From Labia minor (taxonomy: Eukaryota > Arthropoda > Insecta > Dermaptera > Spongiphoridae): DNA of 64,000 nucleotides. Each line of letters starts with the position of its first letter. The stretch's first letter is position 1. Below are positions 39,822 to 51,619 of this stretch, one piece after another. Position numbers and translations under genes: made by a program. The DNA is taken from NCBI GenBank assembly GCA_963082975.1, contig OY720346.1, forward strand, positions 50,006,296 through 50,070,295. Reading direction: 5' to 3'. Under the pieces are notes generated by a model. The model ran no database searches. It was not told the origin of the DNA and saw nothing but the letters and a program-made list of their open reading frames with translations.

Positions 39822-41330
39822 TTTTTTTTTTTTTTTTTTTTTATTTAACTTCCAAAAATACACTAATTCCACATCTGCCTTATTTGAGGCAATAGAAGAA
39901 CATTTCCAGGTTAAAACTCAATATATACATAAAATATATACAATAAATAGTAGAGGAGTATTATGAGGGGAGGAACAAGAAAGAAAGATATTAATGGGAG
40001 GGGGATAGGACAAGAGAGGATTAAGAAAGGAAAATAGGTGTTGAGGGTATTATGAGGACAAGTAGAGAAGATGGAGCGATTCACTTGGATCAATCCGTCG
40101 GCCCATTAGTCGAAGGAGAATTGAGTCTGTCGTGTATCAAGTCGTTAGGTCTAAGTCTTTTTAGTCTTCTGGTTAGTCCTTGTGTGTCAGTAAGTTGTCT
40201 CGCTTTGTCGTTAACATGTTTTTGAAGTCTGTTGAGGTAGCGTATGCTGTTTAACTGCACCTCCTCCGCCACAGTTCTAGCATTGAGATCTCCATGGATT
40301 ATCTTATTAGATATGTACCATGGAGCGTTGACCATTGCCCTCAGTGTCTTGTTTTGGAATTTCTGTATTATGGACATATTAGTATTGCTCGTTGTTCCCC
40401 ATAATTGAATACCATATGTCCATATTGGTTTGATCAGCATATTGTATACCAATAGTTTGTTGTCTAAAGTCATTTTAGATTTGCGTCCTATCAGCCAATA
40501 TAGTTTGTGTAGTTTTAATTGTAACTGTTTTTTTTTTGTCCGTATGTGAATTTCCCAAGTCAGTCTTCTGTCTAAGTGCATACCCAAGTATTTTACTGTC
40601 TTTTTAATTGGGATTTTTTTGTCGAGTTCAACAGCCGGGCAGGTCGCTTTATTTAGTGTAAATGTCACGTGTGCTGACTTTTCTTCATTAGCTACGATTC
40701 TCCATTTGTGAAGCCACAATTTAATTAGATTTAGATTTTGTTGGAGAATCGCAGACGCAGTTGTTGGGTCCGCGTGTGAGGCAAGTACAGCAGTGTCGTC
40801 GGCGAAGGTGGCTACAGTCGTTTGTGGTCCAATGGGTAAGTCGTGTGTGTATAGTAGATATAAAAAAGGTCCCAGTACGCTACCCTGCGGAACCCCAGAT
40901 CTAATGGGACAGACAGAGCTATAAGAGTCACCCACCCTCACTCGGAAGGACCTTCCCGCAAGATAAGATCTGATTACCCTGTAATAGATCAAAGGAACCA
41001 TACCCTTAACTTTTAGGAGTAGCCCTTCGTGCCAGACCCTGTCAAAAGCCTGCGAGATATCCAGAAACACAGCCGAGCAGTATCTCCTATTTTCAAGATC
41101 GTCATTAATGACCCTAACGATTCTATGTATCTGCTCAATCGTGCCGTGCCCCTCCCTAAAACCAAACTGATGATCAGGGATAACGTTATTAGTATCAAGA
41201 AAAGGCTTAAGCCTCCCCAATAGCACTCTCTCAAACAGCTTGGACAGAGTCGGCAGCAAACTTATGGGTCTGTAGGAGATTACCTCTTCTGGTGTCTTGC
41301 CAGGCTTCAGAATCATTAAGATGTCTGCGT
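39822..41330 (-). mobile_element. Jockey-type non-LTR retrotransposon, 5'-truncated
   Basis: The poly(A) tail appears as a T run at 39822-39842, followed on the minus strand by 3' UTR and a long frame. Homology to the element stops at 41330, in the middle of the reading frame. The flanks are AT-rich HINE sequence, with a repeated TTTAAATTAAAT-like string on both sides; the exact target duplication is ambiguous. About 1.5 kb of the usual 4-5 kb remains. Confidence 0.92.
40090..41316 (-). pseudogene. Jockey reverse transcriptase, N-terminally truncated open frame
   Basis: 408 codons from ATG at 41316 (open a few codons further upstream as NADIL). It has YRPISLLPTLSKLFERVL, GFREGHGTIEQIH, FLDISQAFDRVWH (residues 84-96), RSGVPQGSVLGP and the catalytic FADD at 171-174, then thumb-region motifs YLGMHLDRRLTW and WTYGIQLWG. 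These place it in the jockey clade. The endonuclease and first reverse-transcriptase motifs are absent, so it is non-functional, although the remaining frame is unbroken, including ten A in the lysine run that is nine A in the 5531 copy. Confidence 0.92.
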
Positions 41331-41875
41331 TTTTAAATTTAAATAATTAAATTTAATTAATTAAATTATAAATTAAAATTAATAAATAATATTTATTAAA
41401 CCAGCGCGTTTGTCTCTTTTTTGATGGCACCACGTCACGTATTGGCGCGTGAGATTTGCAGTGTTAAAAAATTAATTCTAGTACTTTCAGCAATTCAATC
41501 AAGCTGAAATTCTATATATAGAAGATTTATACAATTTTTAAGCATGTGAAAAATTATCAAACATATATCTTTATTATTACGGTCATTTTAGAGGAAAAAA
41601 ATCAAAACTTTGTAGGTAATGACCCTCTTCCTGTTGAACTACATTTCTCAAAAGTTTTTAGAAAACTACGAATTTTGAATAATGCCCATGTATCAAATTT
41701 CATGATTCTAGCTCAAACCGTTTTTGCATAATCTTGCCTACATACATACACACACACACACACACCATCACAGACATTTTTCTCAACCTTAGTGAAAATG
41801 ACTCAGGAAACTTTAAAACGTATAAAAACATCAAAATCTCGAGATCGAAAATTTTCGTGATCCCAATTCTATCTA

Positions 41876-42590
41876 AAGAACTTGTAAAAGAGTGATATCA
41901 ATTTATTTCAAAAAATATGTATGAGTATATCACACAAAATATATTTTATATTTAAAAACATAATTGAAAAAAAAAAATAAATGCATATTTTTAATTATAA
42001 TGACAATTTTTAATATTTCTATCTTTTATATTAGAATAATCAATAAATATAATAATGAAAAACAAAACAAAAATATTTTCATAAATTATTTTCGATATTC
42101 AATTAATATTATTTACCATCCAATAATAATGCAAGTGTTTTTATTAAGTATTATTTAATAAAAAAAAAAAACAAAAACAAATAATATTCAATTAAAATTT
42201 GAAATTTTTTTTAAAAATTAATAAATCTATATTTACATTATTATATACATATATTTATGTATTTATATAATAATCTAGATATATGGTTGACTTTTTAAAA
42301 AATTATCTGATTGTTTTTTTTTATATTCCACACACAGGCTCAGAAATGTTTTATTTATTTATTTAATTTTTTTTTAAAATTAATTTTATAAAAAATACAA
42401 TCTTAAATAGCAAAAATACAATAAAGAATTTATTAAAAATAATTTGGAGTCCTCTTCCGCACTATTTAGGTATTTGCTTTTGAACACTTTGGTTTTGCTT
42501 TGTTACGAAAAAATTAGAGGTAACATTATTTCTATCGATAAATAAATAATAATTCATATCAAAGTATAACAATATTTGGTGTGTGATTTA
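41876..42590. other. AT-rich stretch without recognised genes
   Basis: A/T-rich. Only chance lysine/asparagine/isoleucine-rich frames. Confidence 0.6.
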
Positions 42591-43197
42591 TTTTTACTAT
42601 CTCGCCAGAGATAGTATTGCGATCACGAAAATTTTCGATGTTGAGATTTTGATGTTTTTATACGTTTTGAAGGTTCCTGAATCATTTTCACTAAGGTTGA
42701 GAAAAATGTCTGTGTGTGTGTGTATGTGTGTGTGTATGTATGTAGACAAGATTACGCAAAAACGGTTTGAGCTAGAATGATGCAATTTGGTACATGAACA
42801 TTATTCAAAATTCATAGTTTTCTATCAACTTTTGAGAAATGTAGCTCAACCGGAAGAGGGTCATTACCTACAACATTTTGATTTTTTTTCCTCTAAAGTG
42901 ACCGTAAAAATAAAGATATATGTTTGATAATTTTTCACATGATTAATAATTGTATAAACTGCTATATATAGAATTTCAGCTTGATTGAATCGCTGAAAGT
43001 ACCAGAATTAATTTTTTAACACTGCAAATCTCACGCGCCAACACGTGCCATGGTGCCATCAATAAAAAACCAAACATGCGCTGGTTTAATATTTATTATT
43101 TATAATTTATAATTTATTAAATTTAATTTAAATATAATATATTATGTTATTTAATCCAATTCAAATTGCGAGATAGTCGAGTGGAGACACTCCAGCT
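42591..43197 (+). mobile_element. Helentron-associated-like element (HINE), reference copy a6
   Basis: The 5' end TTTTTACTATCTCGCCAGAG includes the palindrome ACTATCT/AGATAGT. The 3' part has GCGAGATAGT, the exact inverted complement of ACTATCTCGC, followed by GAGTG-GAGA-CACTC or TGGAG-ACA-CTCCA hairpins and the end GCT. A TG/GTAT microsatellite at 42709-42742 and the block CACGCGCCAACACGTGCC near 43032 lie between. The asymmetric inverted ends plus a 3' hairpin fit Helentron-associated elements. About 607 bp, no coding capacity. Confidence 0.75.
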
Positions 43198-43297
43198 AAT
43201 TTAAATAATTAATTATGTATTATTATGGATACTATTTATTATTTGAAAAATCATATTTTAATCAATTTTATTATGTATTTTCTTAAATGAGATATAA

Positions 43298-43576
43298 GAC
43301 GCCACAGGGTGAGAGGTTAGCGAAGCTACCTCACATTCTCGTCGCCCCGAGTACAAGTCTTGGACCTGGTAAGCGAATTTCTCTAGCTGGTGTCTATGGG
43401 ACGGAGTTAACCCAGCCCCGGGATCAACTTTGGGAAAGCTACTTGATAGCGCCTCCAATCAAGAAAATCAAGGTAAAGGTTGAGAGAACCCGTTCTACTG
43501 ATCATTGAAGGCCTAATTGATGAAACCGACTTGATAATCGTTGTCCTTGTAGGACGTACAAAAGTCAGAGGTTTTT
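43298..43576 (+). mobile_element. tRNA-derived SINE, copy 3
   Basis: GACGCCACAGGGTGAGAGG head, a diverged B-box region (CGAGTACAAGTCTTGG), and the same tail GTACAAAAGTCAGAGG with T's. The B box has lost the GGTTC core, so it is probably silent. No clear target duplication remains, so it is older than copies 1, 2 and 4. Confidence 0.88.
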
Positions 43577-44088
43577 CAAAGAGGACAAATTTAAAAAAAT
43601 CTTCACATGTTATTCTAAATAAAATGAGAAAAAAACATTGAATTTTTTTAAAATAAATTTCAATGAATTAAATGAAATTTTTCATGTCTGTTTACTATAA
43701 TTATATTTGAAAATTAATTCAAAGATATTAATTCATAAATATTCTTATTTAAAAAAAATCAATTAATGATTTCTTTCAACTTTTCCAATTTACTTTTTAT
43801 TAATATCAAAAAGAAAAAGATCAATTTAATGGCTGCATATTTTAAATTTCTTAAATATGCATTTAAAAGATTTTATGAATAATATTCTTTAAAAGAGGAG
43901 GGCATAGAATATATTTAAAATTACTTATAGATAAGAAAATAAAAAATAATAACAATAATTATAATAATAACAAATTTATTATTCTTAAATGAATTCTTTA
44001 TTTTTCTTCTGTATGTTTGTATGTAATAAGCTAATAAGGAAAATGTTATTTTGGCAAGTTTTTGTAATTGGTTGACTGAGTTGTTTAC
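43577..44088. other. AT-rich stretch without recognised genes
   Basis: A/T-rich; possibly intronic if the adjacent exon candidate is real. Confidence 0.5.
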
Positions 44089-44157
44089 CGAGAATGTGAC
44101 GACCGAGGATGATCGCCTTGTACGACCCTCCTGATGAAGATCAACAAGTCGCGACTC
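44089..44157 (-). other. Candidate 69-bp coding exon of an unidentified host gene
   Basis: This GC-rich island stands in a surrounding of roughly 80% A/T. On the minus strand it is preceded by TTCTTTCTGTTTGTTTCCAG, a strong acceptor, and followed by GTAAAC, an acceptable donor. It is 69 bases (23 codons) and open in two frames, one of which reads ESRLVDLHQEGRTRRSSSVV. A length divisible by three and a basic RRSSS motif would suit a cassette exon with a phosphorylation site. No family recognised and no partner exon seen in the window. Confidence 0.4.
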
Positions 44158-44696
44158 CTGGAAACAAACAGAAAGAACAAAAATTAGTTGAAGTTAGTAA
44201 TTCACAAAGGATTAAAATAGATTTTATAATAAATGACTATAATAAAATTAATAATAAAAATAAATAACTAATGATTTCAAATTCATAAATAAATAAGTAT
44301 ATTAAAATATTAATTTGTACAAAAATATTTAAAATATAAGTATTGATAAATTTTTTTTCTCAAATTATTTATTTTATTCCATAAAATTTCACACAATAAT
44401 TTTAATAGATATTAACTTTTTTTAGTTTTCAAAAAAAAAAAAATAATTATTAATAAATAATTAAGATTAATTATTTATAATGATGAGTAGTTTATTAGTA
44501 TTAAATTATAATATATTATTTGATTTGTAAGAGATGATCTATAAATTCACTTGTGGATGAAAATAGATTCAAGATAGATGAAAATTCAATTTTTCTTCCT
44601 TTGGAAGACGATAAAAATTTTTATAATCCTCTCAATTTCTAAATTTCTTTAAAATAATAAAAACAATTAATTTATTTAAATAATTAAAGATTCCAG
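44158..44696. other. AT-rich stretch without recognised genes
   Basis: A/T-rich; only chance frames. If the neighbouring exon is real this would be its upstream intron on the minus strand. Confidence 0.5.
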
Positions 44697-45205
44697 ACAA
44701 AAATGAGCTGTGGCCTGGCCCAGAACCGACCGAAGATTTGAAATAAATTAATCTCCAAAAAACATAAAATACCTATATATATAAAGTATAACAAAAAGAT
44801 TTTTAAACCATGAATTAAAATGACTAAATTATAGTAACTTGGTTTTTATTTTTAGTATAATTAGTCAATTATTAATTACTACTATATTTTAATGTGAAAA
44901 TTTTCCGACAATGAATATAAAACTAATACTTTGTAAACTACTACTTCCGGTTTTCGAATATAAACGAAAAGTTGATGAATTCATTCTACTGATGAAGTAA
45001 GTAAATATACGAAATTTTATCAAAATCCGTTGAACCGTTCTAGGACACACAACGGACGAACAGACGGACAGACGGACAGACATCGTGCTAAAAATACTTT
45101 TTTCTGTTAACAAAATGCATGATTCGTGGAGATATGACAAAATCTCCACTTGTGAAATTTGGTGTGAAAACAATACCTTCCCTTCCTATTGTCGGTCGGT
45201 AAAAA
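44697..45205 (-). mobile_element. Helitron-like family B fragment (B5-related interior)
   Basis: CAGAACCGACCGAAGATTTG at 44720 and ACGGACAGACGGACAGAC near 45062, followed by CGGTCGGTAAAAATC at 45190, match B5 and 60431-61110 in internal order. The termini are missing or unrecognisable, so this is a decayed copy. Confidence 0.65.
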
Positions 45206-45988
45206 TCTTAAACACATTTTAGCAAACTATAATTTATGATTTGAAATTTATCTTCATTGTAACACGATTCAGCAATAAATCATTATTATCTCATTATGAT
45301 TTAATTAAAAATAAATCTGCAAACATTTAACGTTATTTTGCTTATTAAGTTCTATTTATTATTTATTATCCTAAAATAAATAATAATTTGTATGAAAGTG
45401 GTATCCACATTGAAATGAGAATGTTTGTTAGGTGACTGAATAATTTACATGAATAAATTTCGCTGATGTCCGGAATTGTATGATTTGATTAACAACGCAA
45501 TGAAAACCGCAATTTGAAAGTTGAATTAGAAAGTCTAGGGTTTCGAATACTATGTATTAAAAGGGCCCACAAGGCCGTTAATGAACAACCCAGAGACATT
45601 CACCATCAATGCCTTTGGTAAACTTTTATTTTAGAAATTCTAAAATCATTAAATTATGGAATTTAATTCTTTGGATAGTTATTATTATTATTATTATTAT
45701 AAATTCATAAAATCACAACTATAAATTTTCTTAATTTATACTCATAAATATAATTATAAATAAATAAATAAATAAAACAATAAATATATTTAAAAAGAAT
45801 AATCCAAAGTTGTGTATAGGAAAAACTATATAGAATTCATAACCAGTAGTTACATGACAAGTCAAAGATTTTTTTTTTAATTTAAAAAACTTTATATAAA
45901 AATTATAAATAAGGAAAAATGAGGAATTTCCTTAAGATTTTATCAAGATCAAATAAAAGATTCGCAAAATTCATTTCATTCATAAGAG
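45206..45988. other. AT-rich stretch with a GC-richer patch
   Basis: The patch 45520-45625 (containing AGGGCCCACAAGGCCG) has no good frame and no copies in the window. The rest is A/T-rich, with an ATT repeat at 45682-45700. Confidence 0.5.
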
Positions 45989-46196
45989 GTCATGCAATTC
46001 CTCGTTATACAGTCTCCGCCATTTCCCGGTGACCTCATCTTTCTTTGGCCCATAAATGCTTGGCAGAATCCTATTCTCAAATACTCTAAATCTACTCTCG
46101 TCACCCAAGGTCATAGACCATGCCTCACACCCATATAATACAACCGGTAAAATAATTGTTTTATATATTTTAATTTTTATCCCCTTTAATTAAAAT
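45989..46196 (-). pseudogene. Non-LTR reverse-transcriptase thumb-region fragment
   Basis: The minus strand reads IKIKIYKTIILPVVLYGCEA, then WSMTLGDESRFRVFENRILP and GPKKDEVTGKWRRLYNEELH. This is the same reverse-transcriptase lineage whose fragments sit in Helitrons H1, H2 and H3, here outside a Helitron and in a better-preserved form. Its exact clade cannot be assigned from this part. Confidence 0.82.
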
Positions 46197-46266
46197 ATTA
46201 AAAAAATAATATTTATATGTATTTTACTAATAAATATTTATTAAAAGTTAATTTTTTATTTCAAAA

Positions 46267-46430
46267 CAGTGGTTTTCTTCTGCTTCAATGTAGAGCCATG
46301 AGGTCGCTGTTTTCAGGCTGATTGATAAGACTCATTGCCAATGCCGGCCAAAATCGCCCCCATGGCGTTTACATTTTTCCGTCACGGCACCTATATAATT
46401 TTTTTATGTAAATAATAATTGTGCCGGAAA
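46267..46430 (+). mobile_element. Possible hAT-like remnant
   Basis: CAGTGGTTTTCTTCTG at 46267 resembles a hAT end, and CGTCACGGCACC near 46380 with GTGCCGGAAA near 46421 resembles the GGCAC-containing interior of such elements. No matching end or duplication is visible. Confidence 0.3.
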
Positions 46431-46605
46431 TAAATATCTTTAATAAAAAGTATTATTTAATATACTACAAAACCTTAATTAATATTTTAAAACGTTTCAT
46501 ATAATAGAACATGAATTTTTTTAGCAGAATTCTTAAAATACAAAACAAAAGGAAAATCCTTTATTTTCATTTTTTTTTAAATATAAATATTCATAAAAAC
46601 TGCAT

Positions 46606-46647
<42 letters not shown>

Positions 46648-47620
46648 AAAAAAGTATTTGCAAATGTAATGGGGATTCTTTGAGAAATGATTTGAATAAA
46701 CACAGCTGGCAATTTAAAAGATTTTTATTTGAAATTAACTTGAAAAAGAAGAGACTATTCATAATTTTTAAAATCATTCCACCATGGAAATATTTCTTTT
46801 ACATCACTTAAAATCAAATTTAGAATCCATTTTCTATTTATTAATTATAGAAAAAAAAATATTAATTAAATAATTTAAATTATTATATTTAATTGAATAA
46901 AAATATAATGCTTATATTATATTTAGAGAAAAAAAATAAATTGATAGAAAGATAAATTAAAATTCAATTTATTATTTTATTTTATTTATATAAATTAAAA
47001 TTACAAATAAAAATATAAATACTATTAATTATTTTTCGTTTTATTCTAATTTTCCATTTAATTTAATAAAAAATATAATTTGTTACATGTTTTAAATGAA
47101 GTTTACTAAAATTATTAATGCCATAGAAGAGAAAAGGAGGAAATTGAAGTGAAATAATCTGAGAGAATGAAGCAGCTATCTCATTTGCTCTCAAAGAGAG
47201 GCTTAATGAGTCATTAGAATAAGTCGTTTTCTACTAGAATTAGTTGCTTTCACCAAATATAACAAGATCAATCTTGGGATAATTTTCCAAGTACTAATTT
47301 CGAGTGGTTCGTCAAATGTCCTTGTGTTCGCCACAAAAACCTCAAATTACCATCCAGACAGTCAATATTTTAATTAAATTGTTTGTTTCTATATTAATTA
47401 GTTTGTCAAAAGGATCACCTAGAGCTAATTTTCTATCATTTAAATTAAATTTAACCTCCACCCCACGCCAGCTCTCAACCAACATTTTATTTTTTAAGCT
47501 ACTTAACTAAAGTTTCCATTTTATCATGCACATTATTATACTTTTTACTAATTATTATACTTTTTTCTAATTATTATACTTTTATGAAATTATCAACTTT
47601 TTTTATTATATTCCAACAGT
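46431..47620. other. AT-rich stretch without recognised genes
   Basis: Includes a TA run at 46613-46644. The GC-richer patch at 47110-47290 contains no convincing frame. Nothing recognised. Confidence 0.55.
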
Positions 47621-48194
47621 TTTTACTATCTCGCCAGTGATAGTATTACGATCACGAAAATTTTCGATGTCGAGATTTTGATGTTTTTATATGTTTTGAA
47701 GGTCCCTGAGTCATTTTCACTAAGGTTGAGAAAAATATCTGTCTCTGTGTATGTCTGTGTGTGTGTATGTATGTAGACACGATTTGAGCTAGAATAATGA
47801 AATTTGGTACACGGGCATTATTCAAAATTTTTGTGTTCTTCCAATTTTTGAGAAATGTAGCTCATTCGGAAGAGGGTTATTACCTAGCACGCTTTGATTT
47901 TTTTCTTCCAAACTGACAGTAAAAATAAAGATATGTGTTTAGTAGTTTTTCACATGATTAGAAATTGTATAAAATTGCTATATATAGAATTTCAGAAAGT
48001 ACCGGAATTAATTTTTTAACACTTCAAATCACGCCAGCTCGTGACGTGGTGCCATCAACAAAGAGCCACGCGCTGCTTTAATAAATATTATTTATTAATT
48101 TCAATTTATAATTAATTAAATTTAATTTAATTATAATATATGTTATTTAATCCAATTCAAATTTGCGAGATAGTCGAGTGGAGAGACTCCAGCT
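47621..48194 (+). mobile_element. Helentron-associated-like element (HINE), copy a7
   Basis: Starts TTTTACTATCTCGCCAGTGA and ends TGCGAGATAGTCGAGTGGAG with the hairpin and AGCT. The microsatellite (TGTCTGTGTGTGTGTATG) and the CGTGACGTGG block are recognisable but diverged from a6, with a short deletion before the CACGTG block. Confidence 0.72.
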
Positions 48195-48936
48195 TTTATA
48201 TCAGAAATATCATAAATAGAACGCGATTGAGGTAATACGATAAATCTTTAATAATAATTTCCGTTGTATGTATGTATGTACGTGGTGTCTGTAACATTAT
48301 GAAGTTGTCAAAATTAATTTGATTTATAACTAACTTCATTTTTTTTTTAAATTTGCTTTGTTAAATTAATTAAAGGTTAAATAAAAAAATAGAAAATTAT
48401 TACGACGATTTGAATAAAGTTAATAATTTTATATTTAAAAATTGTCTTGTTTTGTAAGTATTTGAAACAAAATTTCCTATAAATTATTATTATTATTATT
48501 ATTATTATTTTGTTTAACAGAATAATATACGTTAAATATTTAAATCTATAAAAAATGAATCCAAATGAGAAAAAATTGAAACGTGTCAAGTATACGTCAA
48601 TATAGGTGAAGAAATCTTGAGACAAAAACTGTTGTTACTAAAAAGTGATCATTGATATACGAGAAATATTGTTTTCAAACTAATTTAATTAATTGCTGCA
48701 AACCACGATATATTAAGTTTAAACAGAAAATGCAAACACAGTTTGCAACGGGTTAGTCTAGTAATAAATAATAAGGAAGAGATTTTACAAAATATTTTTA
48801 AAAAATTGCAAAATAGAGTCACAATATCCGCGGGCATTAATCGACCTACGGGTCGTTTAGAATCAAACATCCCTGGCAGTGTGGTATAACATGGATCAAA
48901 GCTGGGCAGTGACTAAAATTTTTTCATAAAGTTATT
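48195..48936. other. AT-rich stretch with a GC-richer patch next to jockey sequence
   Basis: An ATT repeat lies at 48487-48510. The patch 48700-48910 (GCGGGCATTAATCGACC) directly precedes the jockey fragment and may be its decayed upstream part, but I could not read a reverse-transcriptase motif in it. Confidence 0.45.
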
Positions 48937-49680
48937 CCTAACACCAAATCTATGAAATATTTGGGTCTCAATTTAGATAGTAGGCTTACTTGGAAAATAC
49001 ATATAAACAAAAAAAAAGGAATGAAGTCAATATCAAATATAGGAATATGTACTGGCTGAGTGGCCGTAAATCTCAGCTTTCTCTGAAAAGCAAAGTAATG
49101 CTTTACAAGGCAATTCTTAAGCCTATATGGATGTATGGCTGCCAAATATGGGGTTCTTCAAGTGAATCCAACTTGAGCATCATCCAATGACTACAATCAA
49201 AAATCCTTAGAGGAATCTCGAATACCCCTTGGTATATAACAAATCTGACAAAAAACCACTTCGTGGTAGAGGTTCCCCGCCAAGTTGTGTGTCCTAAAAA
49301 GTTAGGAAATCAAAAAAGTTAGGGCCTTCAAAGTTGTCTTTCAAAAAAATTAGTGAAATCAAAGCTTGGCGGCCGCCAAGATCCTCACCTTACAATATTA
49401 ATTGTTTTTAAAACGTTAATTTCCTGAACAGTGTATTTAATTGCATTTCCAATAAAACTTTTGGAAATACTCTGTGGTAATGTGGGAGGTACTACCACTA
49501 TTTACAAAAGTTTTATTACACAAGGATCTCGACGTGCCGTCCATAAGAGAGGTCATTTTTAATCAATTCCATAAACATATAAAGAAATTGAAGGATCACA
49601 TCAATATATCGGCTGTTCTACTGGACAACAGCCCGACAGTGAGAAGAAGAAGGAAATACCATAAATTGGATTCAGAATAG
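48937..49680 (+). pseudogene. Second jockey-lineage reverse-transcriptase fragment, interrupted
   Basis: Reads TKSMKYLGLNLDSRLTWKIH, then after frameshifts YWLSGRKSQLSLKSKV and ILKPIWMYGCQIWGSS, then NTPWYITN up to about 49245. The frame resumes near 49508 as VLLHKDLDVPSIREV and ends NSPTVRRRRKYHKLDSE. The order matches the jockey C-terminus at 40090-40600, but the sequence differs enough to be another lineage. The 49246-49507 gap is an insertion. Confidence 0.85.
49246..49507. mobile_element. Small insertion (about 260 bp) in the jockey fragment
   Basis: It separates the codons for PWYITN from those for VLLHKDL. It begins with a CCACTTCGTGG hairpin and contains AAAAAGTTAGG repeats and GCTTGGCGGCCGCCAAG, a palindrome near 49364-49380. 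The outer ends are uncertain: ACAAA appears on both sides and could be a 5-bp duplication. Type unknown. Confidence 0.5.
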
Positions 49681-50579
49681 CGAATGCAAACAAATGGAAA
49701 AAAAATTTAGTTAGGCCAGTCATCGCTGGATGACTGACTTTTCATGTCAATTTATATATTATAAAATTTGCTAAAAGTTGTATAATGAAGCTGATTGCAA
49801 ATAAAAAAAAAATCTTATAGTTAAAGTATAAAAGTAATAATAAAGTATATTATTAAAAGTAAAAAAAAATCTTTTGTTAAAAATTCTTTATCCAATGAAA
49901 TTGCTCTTGGTTTTATTTTTATACTAACCAACTTTTTCTATTCATTTTCATAGGCCACTTGAAAAGAAAAACAATGTAATTATTTTCTGAATATCGCATT
50001 GACATGATAATATAACAAAAGTATTCAAAATTGAATTTATATGCATTCAAACTATTCTAGGGGTATCATTTTAATATCAAGATACCAATCTATGTTGTTA
50101 TTATTATCAAATTTACTAAATTTCAAATTCTTAGAATTATTAATTTAATCTCTGGTATTTCTATCATTCAATTCATCAATTATATGTATGTATGTACTAT
50201 ATAGTATATAAATATGTATTAGAACTGGCTGAATGATTAAAATATAAATTAATTATTTTTTCACAAATTTTATTTTTATTAGTATTCAATTTAAGTTTAA
50301 TTCAGTTAAAATATGATGTTAAAATTTTACATTTTAATAATTTATTATTTTAGAAAATAAACAATGTAAAATTGAATTAACGATAGAATGTAATTAAATC
50401 AAAAATTAAAAAAATCGAATTACAGAAAGGAAAAAGCATCAAAATAGGGAATGTTAATCATCTTTGCAATTTCTTTAAAGAAATAATTTAGAATATTTAT
50501 ACAAAAATTAACATTTTTACTTAAATTAACTTGAAAATGTAAATTTTCAATATTTTTTAAATATATAGTATCCATTAAA
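49681..50579. other. AT-rich stretch without recognised genes
   Basis: A/T-rich; nothing recognised. Confidence 0.6.
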
Positions 50580-50815
50580 AAAGAAGGCTGGGGCAAATTG
50601 CAATCTGGATGACATAATTGCTGATGTCATATAAATTTACTATTCTAAATTAAGAAAATACTAATAATGTTGATTTTTTTCGAGACTATAACCAATACAG
50701 ATGGATTTTTTTAATAAATATATCTATGGTGTGAATTTCCAAAAAATCCTTTGGGAGGTTTATTATCTCAAAAATATACAAATATATATATATATATATA
50801 TAATAAGATACGATA
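50580..50815 (-). mobile_element. Helitron-like family B fragment (5' half, decayed)
   Basis: On the minus strand it carries the block between the TA-rich 5' end (ATAATAAGATA near 50812 in plus orientation) and TCAGCAATTATGTCATCC, parallel to B5 and B6. Only the 5' third remains. Confidence 0.5.
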
Positions 50816-51619
50816 TATAAATTGTATAAGTATCTTTTGAGAATTAGATTTATCATGAATATAACATGAAAAAAATTCAGATAATTTTTATCATAAAAAA
50901 TAATAATTGAACTGTTATTAATATGGAAATGGGAGGAAATTATAGTAATATTTACTCATTTTTTAAGTAAACATTCATTTTTTTTTAATTAAAAAAGTTT
51001 TTATTGCTCATAAAAATTATACATAGTGAAAATTTACTAGTAATTTAGAAACTTTGAGGAATTTTTTTTAATATTTGAGGTCAGAATTTGATCATTTTTT
51101 TCAACCAAATATAATTAATTAATAAAATTAATAATTAAGTGAGGAGCTATATAATCGTGCTGCGTATATTAAAAAAAATTAAACAAATGAAAATTTTAAG
51201 ATTAATATTATAATAGAAAGAATACTTAATTAATTATAAATATTCAATTCAATTTTTAAAGATAAATAAACGGGTATATTTATTTTTAAAAGATCGTTTA
51301 TAAATCATTTTTATGAATTCAAAATTATAATTATTTATCATTTAAGGGTTATTTCTAAAAATTCATCTTATTCTTCTTGAAAGATTTTAATTCAAACTAA
51401 AAAGTAAATACTTCGACTTCCCCCCCATCACCTCCCAACTAAAATTCTTAAAAGATCTTTTTTATATCCATATAATAATTTTATTTAAAAAAAACAAGCT
51501 TCAGCTCTCAAATCTTCAAATAAAAAGTTGATATTTTACAATAATAATTCAAAACGGATTTAAATTTATATATAATTAATTATATATGTATATTGTATAC
51601 TATATATACTACATACATA
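50816..51619. other. AT-rich stretch without recognised genes
   Basis: A/T-rich, with a CTTCCCCCCCATCACC patch near 51417. Nothing recognised. Confidence 0.55.

Larger units (their letters stand above)
39750..41875 (-). mobile_element. Helentron-associated-like element (HINE), copy a5, split by jockey
   Basis: The 3' end with GTCTCCACTCGACTATCTCG lies at 39756-39777 and the other end at about 41875 (TTTTCGTGATCCCAATTCTA). The CACGTCACG block is at 41425-41450 and the CA microsatellite at 41743-41766. The jockey at 39822-41330 sits in its AT-rich part. Without it the copy is about 617 bp, the same size as a2 and a6. The 5' ACTATCTCGC end has decayed. Confidence 0.7.

Noticed and set aside
48377..48625. 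82-codon minus-strand frame
   Set aside because: Translation of an ATT repeat and AT-rich flank; composition is F/Y/I-rich noise.
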